Translations under genes and position numbers: made by a program
Origin: Akkermansiaceae bacterium
GTDB lineage: Bacteria > Verrucomicrobiota > Verrucomicrobiia > Verrucomicrobiales > Akkermansiaceae
Assembly: GCA_024233115.1 (NCBI GenBank)
Contig: JACKQB010000006.1
Location: 316,388-380,387 of the forward strand
DNA: 64,000 nt
Direction of reading: 5' to 3'
The notes under the pieces: generated by a model
The model's database searches: none
What the model was told of the DNA's origin: nothing
What the model saw: only the letters and a program-made list of their open reading frames with translations
Shown here: piece after piece, positions 9,556-18,315 of the stretch
Numbering within the stretch: the first letter of the stretch is position 1
How the letters are laid out: each line of letters starts with the position of its first letter

Positions 9556-9589
9556 TCAAATTGTGCAAGTCATGGACATATCGTGCAAG
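9556..9589. promoter_or_regulatory. Operator-like sequence, copy 2 (AraC-type)
   Basis: A 34-bp match (28 of 34) to 258-291. Here both halves are clear: TGTGCAAG and CGTGCAAG, with the GTGCAAG cores 20 bp apart on the same strand. It lies 141 bp upstream of the PEP-CTERM gene at 9730 and about 100 bp after the GH2 unit, so the PEP-CTERM gene is probably under the same regulator as the GH2 unit. Confidence 0.55.
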
Positions 9590-9729
9590 AACAGACAAAA
9601 TTTTTCGGTTTACGCCGTCAAATCGAGCTTTCTTAGTGTCCATGCCTATGGACGCATTGTAGCCTCGCCCCGATTGATGAAGTGCCTGTGCACTCGCATG
9701 ATCCACTTTTCTAACGAAGAAGATACACT

Positions 9730-10533
9730 ATGAAAAAGACACCACTCATAATGACAGCTTCATTGTTCGCCGTCGCCATTCCGGCGCAAGCGGCGTTCAC
9801 TTTGCTGGACAACTTTGAAGGCCACACACTCGGCAATGACGTTGACACTGCCGGTGGCTGGACTGAATTTGGCACCGCCGGTGGCTCCGTGGTTGCCGAT
9901 CCGGACAATGCCGGCAATCAGGTCGCCCAGCTCACCGGTGCGGCCAACAACGCAGGATACCAGCTCGCGCTCGGTGGCCAAACCATTAGTGACGGCAGTG
10001 AGGCGACGATCTTTTTCCGTTACCGCACCACAGGAGCCTTCTCTGTTTACCTCACGGATAAAGACGCTGTTGGTGCCAACTGGTGGGAAAATGATGATGA
10101 GGTTGGTCTGTATAACAAGGACACGGGGGGGACTTCCGACATTCGAGCTCACCATAACACAGCTGTTCAGACCTCATTGAATCAAAACCAGTGGTACAAC
10201 GTCTGGATCCACGTGCAGAACACCACAACACCATCGGAGCCGCTCGTCGCAGGCAGCGAGCGCTACTTTATCTACATCGACGGCGTGAAGTTGGGGCCTG
10301 GTGACGGGAATGGTGACGATTCCTACGATACACGCTCGTGGGATGCTAACGTTCCCGACCTCGACTCGCTGTTTTTTGTCAGCAATTACGGGGTTGCCGG
10401 CGGTATGATCGATGACATCTACATCGATAACACAGGTCTGAATCTGGTTAACCCGGCGGCAGTGCCCGAGCCATCTTCCACAACCCTGCTCGGTCTTGGT
10501 GGACTCGCTCTGATACTCCGTCGCAGGAAGTAG
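9730..10533 (+). CDS. PEP-CTERM sorting-domain protein, LamG-like
   Basis: A 267-residue exported protein with a signal peptide (MKKTPLIMTASLFAVAIPAQAA). The middle is beta-rich with a concanavalin/LamG-like feel (DNFEGHTLGNDV at the start, IYIDGVKLGPGDGNG, and MIDDIYIDNTG). It ends in the PEP-CTERM signature VPEPSS, a hydrophobic stretch and RRRK. Such tails are recognised by an exosortase, which is not encoded in the window. An operator copy upstream suggests co-regulation with the GH2 unit. Function unknown; a carbohydrate-binding surface protein is a reasonable guess. Confidence 0.85.
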   Translation: MKKTPLIMTASLFAVAIPAQAAFTLLDNFEGHTLGNDVDTAGGWTEFGTAGGSVVADPDNAGNQVAQLTGAANNAGYQLALGGQTISDGSEATIFFRYRTTGAFSVYLTDKDAVGANWWENDDEVGLYNKDTGGTSDIRAHHNTAVQTSLNQNQWYNVWIHVQNTTTPSEPLVAGSERYFIYIDGVKLGPGDGNGDDSYDTRSWDANVPDLDSLFFVSNYGVAGGMIDDIYIDNTGLNLVNPAAVPEPSSTTLLGLGGLALILRRRK

Positions 10534-10561
10534 GATTTTCAAAACAAGCCAACACTTCTCA

Positions 10562-10599
10562 ACCCAGGCCAATTTCCATGTTGGCCTGGGTGTTTTTTT
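10562..10599 (+). terminator. Rho-independent terminator
   Basis: A perfect 10-bp inverted repeat, CCCAGGCCAA and TTGGCCTGGG, separated by 8 bp and followed by TGTTTTTTT. It lies 29 bp after the PEP-CTERM gene and before the aminopeptidase gene. Confidence 0.9.
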
Positions 10600-10653
10600 C
10601 GCCCGGCCAATCCACCCTTGCTTCTTTGCTCATTTTACTTACTTCTCAAAGGC

Positions 10654-11754
10654 ATGCAAGATCCTCGTATTTCCCAACTGGCCCGACAGCTTGTCCGATA
10701 TTCCACAAACATCAAAAAGGATGAAAAAGTCCTCCTCCACCTGGTGGACGTTCCTGATGAGCTTGGTATTTGTTTGATTCGTGAAGTGAGGGCTAGAAAG
10801 GGCATCCCGGTGGTCAAAGTCGAGCAGGGACGGATTGCGCGTGAGATGTCGATCGGCGCCACCGATGCGCAGTACCAGCTCATCGCCAATCACCAGCTTG
10901 CCGAGATGAAGGACATGGATGCCTACATCGCCATCCGCGGCTCACACAACATCTGCGAAACCAGCGATGTGCCTGCGGCGAAAATGAAAACTGTGATGAC
11001 GCACATGCGCAAGGTGATGAACCACAGAGTCGATAACACCCGGTGGGTTGTGTTGCGCTGGCCCCACCCCGCGATGGCCCAGCAGGCGGGGATGAGCACG
11101 GAGGCATTTGAGGATTTTTACTTCGATGTCTGCCTGGCTGATTACAAATCCATGCTTCCCGCCATGCGTGCACTCAAGCGGCTGATGGACAAAACCGACC
11201 GGGTGCATATCAAAAACAAGGGCACCGACCTTCGTTTTTCGATCAAAGACATCCCTGCCATCGTCTGCGGTGGTGAGCATAATATCCCGGACGGCGAGGT
11301 GTTTACCGCCCCGGTCAAAGACAGCGTGGAGGGGGTCATCAGCCACAACGCCCCGACCGTCTACCAGGGGATTCCCTTCGACAACATCCGCCTTGAGTTT
11401 AACAAAGGCAAGATCGTCAAGGCGGAGTCACCGGGCAAGACCAGGGAGCTCAACAAGATCCTCGATGCCGATGCGGGCGCGCGTTACGTCGGGGAGTTCG
11501 CCCTCGGTTTCCACCCGGGCATCAAGGAGCCGATGCGCGACATCCTGTTTGATGAGAAAATCGCCGGCTCGTTCCACTTCACACCAGGCCAGGCCTACGA
11601 GGAAGCCGACAACGGCAACCGTTCGCAAGTCCACTGGGACATGGTCACCATCCAGCGCAAGGACTACGGAGGTGGGGAAATCTGGTTCGATGACAAACTG
11701 ATCCGCAAGGACGGCATGTTTCTCCCCAAATCCATCTTGGGACTCAACTACTAG
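10654..11754 (+). CDS. M29-family metallo-aminopeptidase
   Basis: A 366-residue cytoplasmic protein of the AmpS/AmpT/PepS type. The metal-site motifs are visible in order in the C-terminal half: GEHNIPDGEVF, GEFALGFHPGI, GSFHFTPGQAY and VHWDMV, giving the two Glu, the His and the His-x-Asp ligands. No signal peptide. I chose the ATG at 10654 (MQDPRISQLARQ); AAAGG a few bases before it may act as a weak ribosome site, while the upstream in-frame ATG at 10618 would add a hydrophobic tail absent from the family. It removes N-terminal amino acids from peptides and has no evident link to the neighbouring polysaccharide genes. Confidence 0.88.
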   Translation: MQDPRISQLARQLVRYSTNIKKDEKVLLHLVDVPDELGICLIREVRARKGIPVVKVEQGRIAREMSIGATDAQYQLIANHQLAEMKDMDAYIAIRGSHNICETSDVPAAKMKTVMTHMRKVMNHRVDNTRWVVLRWPHPAMAQQAGMSTEAFEDFYFDVCLADYKSMLPAMRALKRLMDKTDRVHIKNKGTDLRFSIKDIPAIVCGGEHNIPDGEVFTAPVKDSVEGVISHNAPTVYQGIPFDNIRLEFNKGKIVKAESPGKTRELNKILDADAGARYVGEFALGFHPGIKEPMRDILFDEKIAGSFHFTPGQAYEEADNGNRSQVHWDMVTIQRKDYGGGEIWFDDKLIRKDGMFLPKSILGLNY

Positions 11755-11899
11755 CAGGCAATGCATTCGCTGGGCGTTCTGCCTTGAACCCCTGCCCCCC
11801 CCGGCAGGCACCCTGCCATTTACCGATTCACCCAAACCAAAAAGCGGGCAACACCCCGTCATCCATGGGTTGGCCGCATCGAGACGCTGGGGATTACGA

Positions 11900-12742
11900 T
11901 CACGAACCCAGCACCCTGGCCATCAAGCCGACGCGACCTTTGACATTGAATTTTCGGTACAACTGCCTCGCATAATCATGGATGGTATGAGTCGACAGCT
12001 GCAGTCTATCAGCGATTTCGCTTTCGGACAGATCGGTAAGCAACAGCCTGTATGTATCCATTTCACGGTTGCTCAGCAACGCCGACGACTCTAACAACCC
12101 ACGTTCCAGACACAAGCGCCTTTGCAAGCCGGGAACGCTGCCTACCGCCATTTGCAAAAAATCGCGATCCTCCGCTGTGTAGGGGGCAGCTCCCATCGGA
12201 CGATCGATGACGATGCATATTTCGCAGCTATCGGTAACCGGTGTGCTTGCAAATATACGCTCCCCGATACCATAGAAATCGTGAAATTTCTTTGAAATCC
12301 AGTGATTTTTCCATTCCTGGTCAGTCGCCACATCATGCCGGATCAATGCCCGGGTATATCTCCCGGCCCCTTTGAGCAACTGCCTCGAAGCAGGATCGAT
12401 TCCCTCTCTGCGTGCGTGCATCAGCCAGCGCTCGACGATTTTTTTGAAGACCCGTTCCGGGTTGAGATACTCCGCCGACATGGGCAACCATCCGTTCATG
12501 GTATCAAAAATCGTTTTATAATGGGCCGATGATATATCCCTCGGTAACCTTATTTCCTGACGCATCACTAACCAGGAAGCGTCTTTTGCGTTCAGAATAG
12601 CACAGGTTTCACGCAGAAAATACTTCAGGGCAGCCGTGGCATCCGCTACCGCAAACTGGGCAAGCTGAGACCAGATTTTCTGCAATGCAACCACGCGCTC
12701 GACGGCTACGCCTCCCGCCTTTGGCTCTTCCGACTCTAACAT
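11900..12742 (-). CDS. LuxR-type (GerE helix-turn-helix) transcriptional regulator
   Basis: A 280-residue protein. Its C-terminus is a LuxR/FixJ-type HTH: LSNREMDTYRLLLTDLSESE, then IADRLQLSTHTIHDYARQLY. The N-terminal 200 residues have no receiver-domain Asp pattern; they look like a GAF-like sensory region (ICIVIDRPMGAAPYTAEDRDFL is typical of GAF-LuxR proteins). It opens with MLESEEP, and this start codon overlaps a CTAACAT element. It is convergent with the aminopeptidase gene. Signal and targets cannot be inferred. Confidence 0.8.
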   Translation of the reverse strand: MLESEEPKAGGVAVERVVALQKIWSQLAQFAVADATAALKYFLRETCAILNAKDASWLVMRQEIRLPRDISSAHYKTIFDTMNGWLPMSAEYLNPERVFKKIVERWLMHARREGIDPASRQLLKGAGRYTRALIRHDVATDQEWKNHWISKKFHDFYGIGERIFASTPVTDSCEICIVIDRPMGAAPYTAEDRDFLQMAVGSVPGLQRRLCLERGLLESSALLSNREMDTYRLLLTDLSESEIADRLQLSTHTIHDYARQLYRKFNVKGRVGLMARVLGS

Positions 12743-13137
12743 AACGTTAATAGCCTAACTTAATCCGGGGTAGACAACAAGTATATTCTAACATTACTTA
12801 AGATTTACAATAGCCATACAGTCAGACCACCATCAAAAACTACGCGTTTTATCCCCCCCTAATCAGGGGTATTGTCAGTAGAGGAAATCATGGTAAACTG
12901 CGCCATCTTGTGTGTTACAAGTTGTCGCGCAGCGATCTGGCTAGTTTTCTGATGTGTGTGTTACATTCGATGACCGTCCATGCCAATGGATGACAGGAGC
13001 TGCGCGGCATATTTTTTCCCAACGGGGCCTTTTTCTCTGCGGGTCCCTGAATGGGGAGGCTCGCCATGACGCTGAAGCCTCTGCCCGCTTGAGCTTTTAC
13101 CTTGCTAACGGCAGTATGCGCGCGGATATTAACGGAA
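12743..13137. other. Intergenic region between divergent genes
   Basis: About 395 bp between the LuxR-type gene (minus) and the GHL10 gene (plus). The first 150 bp are AT-richer than the neighbourhood and probably hold the LuxR-gene promoter. A short inverted pair CCCCCCTAATCAGGGG lies near 12855. The remainder shows no ORF with coding character and no repeat that I can support. Confidence 0.4.
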
Positions 13138-14601
13138 ATGTTACAACGCATATTCACCCTACCGCTTTTGATCGTCGCCGGATGCCTTATTCCATTGCCA
13201 CTCAAGGCCCAGGCTTACTCCCCGAGCCGGGAGAACCCGCCTGTGGTGACCAGGGAGTTCCGGGCTGCCTGGGTCGCCAGTGTTTATAATATCGACTGGC
13301 CTAGCCGCAAGGGCCTCCCGGCCTCAGCCCAACAGGCGGAACTGCGTGCGATGCTCGACCAGATGGTCCGCTTGAACCTGAACGCGATGATCCTCCAGGT
13401 GCGCCCACACGGGGATGCCCTCTACCCATCGAGCATCGAACCCTGGAGTCCCTGGCTGACGGGAACGATGGGAAAATCACCCGGCTATGATCCGCTTGCC
13501 TACTGCATCTCCCAGGCGCATGCACGCGGCATTGAGGTGCACGCATGGTTTAATCCGTTCCGCGCCCTGCCCAATGCATCCATGCCGACCTCAAGTAACC
13601 ATGTCTGCCGCACCCATCCATCGCTGATCCGCAATTTCAAGACCTGCAAATGGATGGACCCTGCCAGCAGCTTCACCCGCCAGAGGGCGTTGGCGGTCAT
13701 CCTCGATGTCACCCGCCGCTACGATGTCGACGGCATCCACATTGATGATTATTTTTACCCTTACCCTGACGTGGATGCAAGTGGTAGGGCCAAACCCGTT
13801 TTCCCCGACGGAAAAAGCCCGGCGCAAAGACGCGGCTACGTCGATGACTTTGTGCAGCGGATGTACACATCCGTCAAAAAAACCAAACCCTGGGCACGCG
13901 TAGGAATCAGTCCGTTTGGCATCTGGAAACCGGGGGTCCCCTCCGGCACCACGGCGACCATCAACGCCTACGAACACCTGGCGGCGGATTCGCGCAAGTG
14001 GCTGGCCAACGGCTGGTGCGACTACATGTCACCACAGCTCTACTGGCGTATCCAGGGACCGCAAAGCTACACCAGGTTGCTCAGTTGGTGGCGTGGCCAG
14101 GGGAGTCGCCCGGTCTGGCCCGGAATCGCCACGGCCCGTATCAAGGGCAGTGAGGACCCAGGGCGGCCTGCCTCGGAAATCATCAACCAGGTGAACCTTT
14201 CCCGCACCACGGGACGCAATTACGCCGGCCACGTCCACTGGAGTATGAAATCACTGCGGGAAAACCGGGATGGTATTTCCTCCCTGCTCGCCAAAAACAC
14301 CTACACCACCGCGGCTCTGGTTCCCCCGATGCCGTGGCTCAGCCAGGACAAACCAAAAACCCCCGCTCTCAGCGCGGCAAGTTCCGGCGCGACGACCCTG
14401 GCCAGGTGGTCAACTGTGCGGGGAGCCTCCAAGTACGCGGTGCAAGCCCGGTACGGAACAAACTGGTTCACCGTCAAGGTGCTGCCGGCCACCCTGACCA
14501 GCCTGTCGCTCAGCGGCAAGCCCGACGCGATCGCCGTCAGCTCGGTCGACCGCTACGGCACCACCAGCACACCCGCCGTGGTGACACGACGGGGACGGTA
14601 G
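13138..14601 (+). CDS. GHL10/DUF187-family glycoside hydrolase-like exported protein
   Basis: A 487-residue protein starting at MLQRIFTLPLL. Residues 40-370 match the glycosyl hydrolase-like 10 family (YngK-like): REFRAAWVASVYNIDWPS at the start, ILQVRPHGDALYPS, IEVHAWFNPFRALPN, DVDGIHIDDYFYPYP and MSPQLYWRI. These are TIM-barrel strand motifs with conserved Asp/Glu. The leader contains LLIVAGC, which could be a lipobox, but a second hydrophobic stretch ending AQAYS could instead be cleaved by signal peptidase I. The C-terminal ~110 residues look like a fibronectin III-like domain (ARWSTVRGASKYAVQAR). Substrate unknown; peptidoglycan or extracellular glycan has been suggested for the family. 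Confidence 0.8.
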   Translation: MLQRIFTLPLLIVAGCLIPLPLKAQAYSPSRENPPVVTREFRAAWVASVYNIDWPSRKGLPASAQQAELRAMLDQMVRLNLNAMILQVRPHGDALYPSSIEPWSPWLTGTMGKSPGYDPLAYCISQAHARGIEVHAWFNPFRALPNASMPTSSNHVCRTHPSLIRNFKTCKWMDPASSFTRQRALAVILDVTRRYDVDGIHIDDYFYPYPDVDASGRAKPVFPDGKSPAQRRGYVDDFVQRMYTSVKKTKPWARVGISPFGIWKPGVPSGTTATINAYEHLAADSRKWLANGWCDYMSPQLYWRIQGPQSYTRLLSWWRGQGSRPVWPGIATARIKGSEDPGRPASEIINQVNLSRTTGRNYAGHVHWSMKSLRENRDGISSLLAKNTYTTAALVPPMPWLSQDKPKTPALSAASSGATTLARWSTVRGASKYAVQARYGTNWFTVKVLPATLTSLSLSGKPDAIAVSSVDRYGTTSTPAVVTRRGR

Positions 14602-14627
14602 GTTTTCTCACGAACCACCCCCGATGA

Positions 14628-14662
14628 AAAAAGGGCCCGCGCATCACGCACGGACCCTTTCC
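14628..14662. terminator. Bidirectional terminator between convergent genes
   Basis: AAAGGGCCCG and CGGACCCTTT form a stem with one mismatch, flanked by an A-run on the left, which serves as a T-run on the minus strand. It lies between the ends of the GHL10 gene and the PEP-CTERM gene at 14707. Confidence 0.7.
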
Positions 14663-14706
14663 AAACACACGAAAAACAATAACCTATCAAATTTTTTTCC
14701 AGCCGA

Positions 14707-15486
14707 TTACTTGCGGCGACGGAGCATCAGCGCAAGGCCACCGAGACCGAGCAGTGCGGCTGAGCTTGGTTCTGGCACGGCTTGGGTCAGGACGATGTCG
14801 TCCAAACGGTAGGTCTCTTGTGAACCGGCGTTACCGATGTTCAAAACATTGAAGGTGAATGCCGGAGTCAGATCCTCCACGGTGACGTCTTCAACATGAT
14901 TGGTGCCATTGAGTCCAAAGGTGAAGCTCACGTGGGTGGCGTCCACACGTTTGATGGTGGCGTTCACCGTATGCCAGCCAGTGCCGGTGAGGTCGAAATT
15001 ATTCCCGCCGTCAGCCTCAGTAATCTTAGTTGTCGCTGACAACCCACTGGCTGCCTTCCACAATCCATCTGTTGTTCCATCCCCCCAGTTAGCAACGAAT
15101 GTATAGCCTTTACTTCCGTTACCCAGGTGGAAACGAAAACCACCACTAGCAACCGTTGGCGTGCTAGTAGCCTTAATCTTGAAGCTGAAATCGAGAGTAT
15201 GACCATTTTCCAAAGTCACGTCCGAAAACGTGGTAATCATGGGGCGGAAGGTCCCGGTATTGGCCACCTGCATCACATTGTTCTGAGGAGCGCCATCGTC
15301 CACTAAGCTGGATGTAACGTCTCCGTTGAAGGGAGTCCATTCAGTGTCGTTCGGATCATCAACATCATCGCCGAGAGTGGGGGTCGCACCGACGTCAAAA
15401 GTGTCGTTGAAAATCGTCGCGGCTGTGGCCGTGGACGCAAAGGCGGCGAGGGTGGCCGCCGTGAGGATGGTATGTTTATATTTCAT
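14707..15486 (-). CDS. PEP-CTERM protein, paralogue A of a tandem pair
   Basis: A 259-residue exported protein with the leader MKYKHTILTAATLAAFASTA and the C-terminal VPEPSSAALLGLGGLALMLR tail plus basic end. The body is a beta-rich LamG/concanavalin-like domain (FDVGATPTLGDDVDDPNDTE at the start, VEDLTPAFTFNVLNIGNAGS near the end). The next gene (15698-16480) is a close paralogue with the same leader and order of motifs, so the two arose by tandem duplication. The 25 bp ending at each start codon region are identical in the two copies (15484-15508 and 16478-16502), with no Shine-Dalgarno sequence. A KdgR-type operator lies 105 bp upstream. Confidence 0.87.
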   Translation of the reverse strand: MKYKHTILTAATLAAFASTATAATIFNDTFDVGATPTLGDDVDDPNDTEWTPFNGDVTSSLVDDGAPQNNVMQVANTGTFRPMITTFSDVTLENGHTLDFSFKIKATSTPTVASGGFRFHLGNGSKGYTFVANWGDGTTDGLWKAASGLSATTKITEADGGNNFDLTGTGWHTVNATIKRVDATHVSFTFGLNGTNHVEDVTVEDLTPAFTFNVLNIGNAGSQETYRLDDIVLTQAVPEPSSAALLGLGGLALMLRRRK

Positions 15487-15590
15487 ATCTGAATGCGGGG
15501 TTGAGTGAACTTACCTGTGTTTGTTCGTTTGCTACCTGTATAGAATGGTGGAAGGCGTATCAAGCAGGAAGATACGACAAAACAGGCGAC

Positions 15591-15607
15591 TGTTTCATAT
15601 ATGGACA
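15591..15607. promoter_or_regulatory. IclR/KdgR-type operator, site 1
   Basis: TGTTTCATATATGGACA, used here as the reference form of the repeated motif. The core TTCATATATGGA is palindromic apart from the T/C-G/A step in each half. It lies 105 bp upstream of the PEP-CTERM gene ending at 14707; a plausible -10 (TATACA on the minus strand, about 15538) lies between site and gene. Confidence 0.65.
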
Positions 15608-15697
15608 ATTTCCCACGGACCGGTTCGCCGGGGTATGAACCCGGGGGAGGCAGGCTTTTGCAAAACAACGCGGAGCACCATGAAAAACTGCCGCCGC

Positions 15698-16480
15698 TTA
15701 CTTACGGCGACGGAGTATCAGCGCAAGACCACCGAGGCCGAGCAGTGCGGCTGAGCTTGGTTCCGGCACGGCTTGGTAGGTCACCAGAACATCGTCCAGG
15801 AGGAAGGCCTGTTCTGAACTTCGGTTACCGATATGGAGACGATTGAAGGTGAACGTTGGAGTAAGGTCCTCCACGGTGACAGCATTCACGTGATTGGTGC
15901 CGTCGAGGCCGTAGGTGAAGGTCAGGTGGGTGGCATCCACGCGGGTGATGGTGGCGTTTACCGTGTGCCAGGTGGTTCCGGTGACATCAAAATCATCCCC
16001 GTCAATGCCAAAACTATTGTTAGCTGATAGACCACCGTTGCCATGCCAAATAGCGTTTGTGCTTCCGTCACCCCAACTACTGAAAAATGCGTAACCACCA
16101 GCGTTTGTATCATTCAGAACGAATTGGAAAGCCCCACTCGCGACCGTCGGCCCGCTAGTTGCCCTGACCTTGAAACTAATATCCAGAGAGTCACCATTTC
16201 CCAAAGTTGCCTCGGAGAATGTTGTGATTGCATAGCGAAAGGTTGTGTCGGGTGAGAACCCCAAGGTATTGTTTTGCGGCATACCATCGCCCACAAGTGT
16301 GACCGAGGTCCCCACATGGGAAGCTGTCCAAGCTCCATCGTTCGGGTCATCGCCATCATCGCCGAGAGATGGGGTTGCTCCGACATCGAAGGTGTCGCTT
16401 AAAAGTGTTGTCGCGGCCGTGGCCGTGGAGGCAAAGGCGGCGAGGGTGGCCGCCGTGAGAAGTGTGTGTTTGTATTTCAT
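15698..16480 (-). CDS. PEP-CTERM protein, paralogue B of a tandem pair
   Basis: A 260-residue exported protein sharing leader (MKYKHTLLTAATLAAFASTA), domain layout and tail (VPEPSSAALLGLGGLALILR plus basic end) with the gene at 14707. Differences concentrate in the middle third, which suggests divergence of a binding face after duplication. Upstream are a 14-bp perfect palindrome ACGGATCGATCCGT (16544-16557), an outer inverted pair TGCCTTA/TAAGGCA (16531-16580 region), and a KdgR-type operator at 16624. Role unknown; a surface protein made during growth on the uronic polymer is the likely context. Confidence 0.87.
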   Translation of the reverse strand: MKYKHTLLTAATLAAFASTATAATTLLSDTFDVGATPSLGDDGDDPNDGAWTASHVGTSVTLVGDGMPQNNTLGFSPDTTFRYAITTFSEATLGNGDSLDISFKVRATSGPTVASGAFQFVLNDTNAGGYAFFSSWGDGSTNAIWHGNGGLSANNSFGIDGDDFDVTGTTWHTVNATITRVDATHLTFTYGLDGTNHVNAVTVEDLTPTFTFNRLHIGNRSSEQAFLLDDVLVTYQAVPEPSSAALLGLGGLALILRRRK

Positions 16481-16623
16481 ATCTGAATGCGGGGTTGAGT
16501 GAGGTTGTTCGTGTCAGGTTGCTTTTCCTATGCCTTACCGGCGACGGATCGATCCGTAACTTACGCCTGAATTAAGGCATCGAAGGGGGCGCGACAAGTG
16601 GAAAAACCGGCAAAACGGGCGGC

Positions 16624-16640
16624 TGTTTCACATATGGACA
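16624..16640. promoter_or_regulatory. IclR/KdgR-type operator, site 2
   Basis: TGTTTCACATATGGACA, 16 of 17 identical to site 1 and, like it, continuing with AT. It lies 144 bp upstream of PEP-CTERM paralogue B and just beyond the stop codon of the sulfatase gene. Confidence 0.65.
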
Positions 16641-16656
16641 ATCCGCCCCCTTCGGG

Positions 16657-18120
16657 CTATTTCTCCGGGGTGTAGCTGTTCCTGGCGTCGCCGAGGATGG
16701 TGATCGGGAAGTTCGGGTTCTCCTGGTGCTGCTGCATCATTTTCTGCTTCATCTCTTTCACCCGCTGCGGGTGTTGTGCCGAGACATCGTGCTGCTCGGC
16801 GGGATCGGTGGCGAGGTTGTAGAGTTCGATGTGGGTGTTGCCGGCGTGGAGGTCTTTTTGCACCGCTTTCCAATCGCCCTGGCGCATCACCTGCCAGCCG
16901 CCGTAACCCCAGAACTCCCAGTAGAGGAAATCGTGCGCCGCTTGTTTTTCCCCCAGCAGCTCGGGCAGGATGCTGATGCCGTCGGTTTGCGGGCACTTGG
17001 CGCCGGTCAGCCCGGCAAAGGTCGGCATGAAGTCCCAGAAGGCGCCGATGTGTTCGCTGTTGCTGCCGGCCTTGACCTTGCCCGGCCAGCGCACGATCAA
17101 CGGCACGCGGATGCCGCCTTCGTAGAGAAACCCCTTGCGACCGCGCAGGCCGCCGCAGCCGTCGAAAAACTCGCGGTCGTAGCCGCCGACAAAGGTGGCG
17201 CCGTTGTCCGAGGTGAAGATGACGATGGTGTCGTCCTCCAGCCCGAGCTCCTTGAGCAGGGCGTTGATGCGGCCGACCGAGCGGTCGAGGTGGGAAACCA
17301 TCGCGGCGTAGGCGGCGCGGGGGTGGGTGTGCGGCATGTAGGCGTATTCCTCGCCCTCACCGGTGAACGGTTTTTCGTCCCCAAAGACCTTGGTGTAGGC
17401 CGCGAGGTCCTCGTCCGGCACTTGCAGTGACACGTGCGGGATGGGGTTGGCGAAGTAGAGGAAAAACGGCTGGTCCTTGTTCTCGCGGATGAAATCGAGG
17501 CAGACTTTTTCCATCGCGTCGGCGGCATAGACCTTGCCGGTGAAGCCGTGTTTGTTGCCGTCCAGATACTCCTTGCGGTCGTTGCGGTAGAGGTAGGTGG
17601 GGTAGTAGTTGTGCGCCTGGACCTGGCAGGCGTAGCCGTAATAGAGATCGAACCCCTGCTTGTTCGGGTTGCCGGAGTTCTGCGGGTGGCCGAGTCCCCA
17701 CTTGCCGACACAGGCGGTTTTGTATCCTTGCCGCTGGAACAGATGGCCGATGGTGAAGGTACCTTCCTTGAGCGGCCACTGGCCGACAAAGCCATCGTCC
17801 ACTTCCTCCTGGATGCGTCCCTGCAAATGCGGCGAGTTGTGACGGATCTGGGCGTGCCCTTGGTGCAGTCCGGTCAGCAGGCTGCAACGCGCCGGCGCGC
17901 AGACCGTCTGGCCGGAGTAAAACTGGGTGAACTTCATGCCCTGCGTCGCCAGTGCGTCGATGTGCGGGGTCTTGATTTTTTTCTGCCCGTAACAGCCCAG
18001 CTCGCCGTAGCCGAGGTCGTCGGCGAGGATGAAGATGACGTTAGGTTTGCGGTTTTCCTGCGCCTGGGCCGGGGCAATCACGAGAAAAACGGAGCTAACA
18101 GCGATGAGGGATCGGATCAT
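16657..18120 (-). CDS. Secreted S1-family sulfatase
   Basis: A 487-residue arylsulfatase-type enzyme. Start chosen at MIRSLIAVSSVF, which gives a normal signal peptide ending APAQAQ; in-frame codons further upstream encode no family sequence. NVIFILADDLGYGELGCYGQ supplies the first metal-binding Asp pair. VCAPARCSLLTG holds the C-x-P-x-R site (Cys about 74), whose Cys is converted to formylglycine by a maturase not in this window. FTSDNGATFVG and GKWGLGH are further family motifs. It removes sulfate esters from a sugar or polymer outside the cytoplasm. A KdgR-type site lies 81 bp upstream. Confidence 0.92.
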   Translation of the reverse strand: MIRSLIAVSSVFLVIAPAQAQENRKPNVIFILADDLGYGELGCYGQKKIKTPHIDALATQGMKFTQFYSGQTVCAPARCSLLTGLHQGHAQIRHNSPHLQGRIQEEVDDGFVGQWPLKEGTFTIGHLFQRQGYKTACVGKWGLGHPQNSGNPNKQGFDLYYGYACQVQAHNYYPTYLYRNDRKEYLDGNKHGFTGKVYAADAMEKVCLDFIRENKDQPFFLYFANPIPHVSLQVPDEDLAAYTKVFGDEKPFTGEGEEYAYMPHTHPRAAYAAMVSHLDRSVGRINALLKELGLEDDTIVIFTSDNGATFVGGYDREFFDGCGGLRGRKGFLYEGGIRVPLIVRWPGKVKAGSNSEHIGAFWDFMPTFAGLTGAKCPQTDGISILPELLGEKQAAHDFLYWEFWGYGGWQVMRQGDWKAVQKDLHAGNTHIELYNLATDPAEQHDVSAQHPQRVKEMKQKMMQQHQENPNFPITILGDARNSYTPEK

Positions 18121-18200
18121 TCGAGTGGTGGTTTTCACAAGCAATAGCATGGCCAACTTGAGCTGCCGACGCAAGCCATCTGACGATGGATTTCCCGCCT

Positions 18201-18217
18201 TGTTCCATATACGAACG
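18201..18217. promoter_or_regulatory. IclR/KdgR-type operator, site 3
   Basis: TGTTCCATATACGAACG matches the 17-bp motif at 13 positions and keeps the TTCCATAT..GAAC dyad. It lies 81 bp upstream of the sulfatase start at 18120. Confidence 0.5.
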
Positions 18218-18315
18218 GATTGCCACAAAGGAAATTGCCTCTCCCCGGACAAACAGCTAGTTTTCCACATGAGCCACCCGGGCTGGATGGCCAAATATGG
18301 GGAGGCCAAGCTGTC

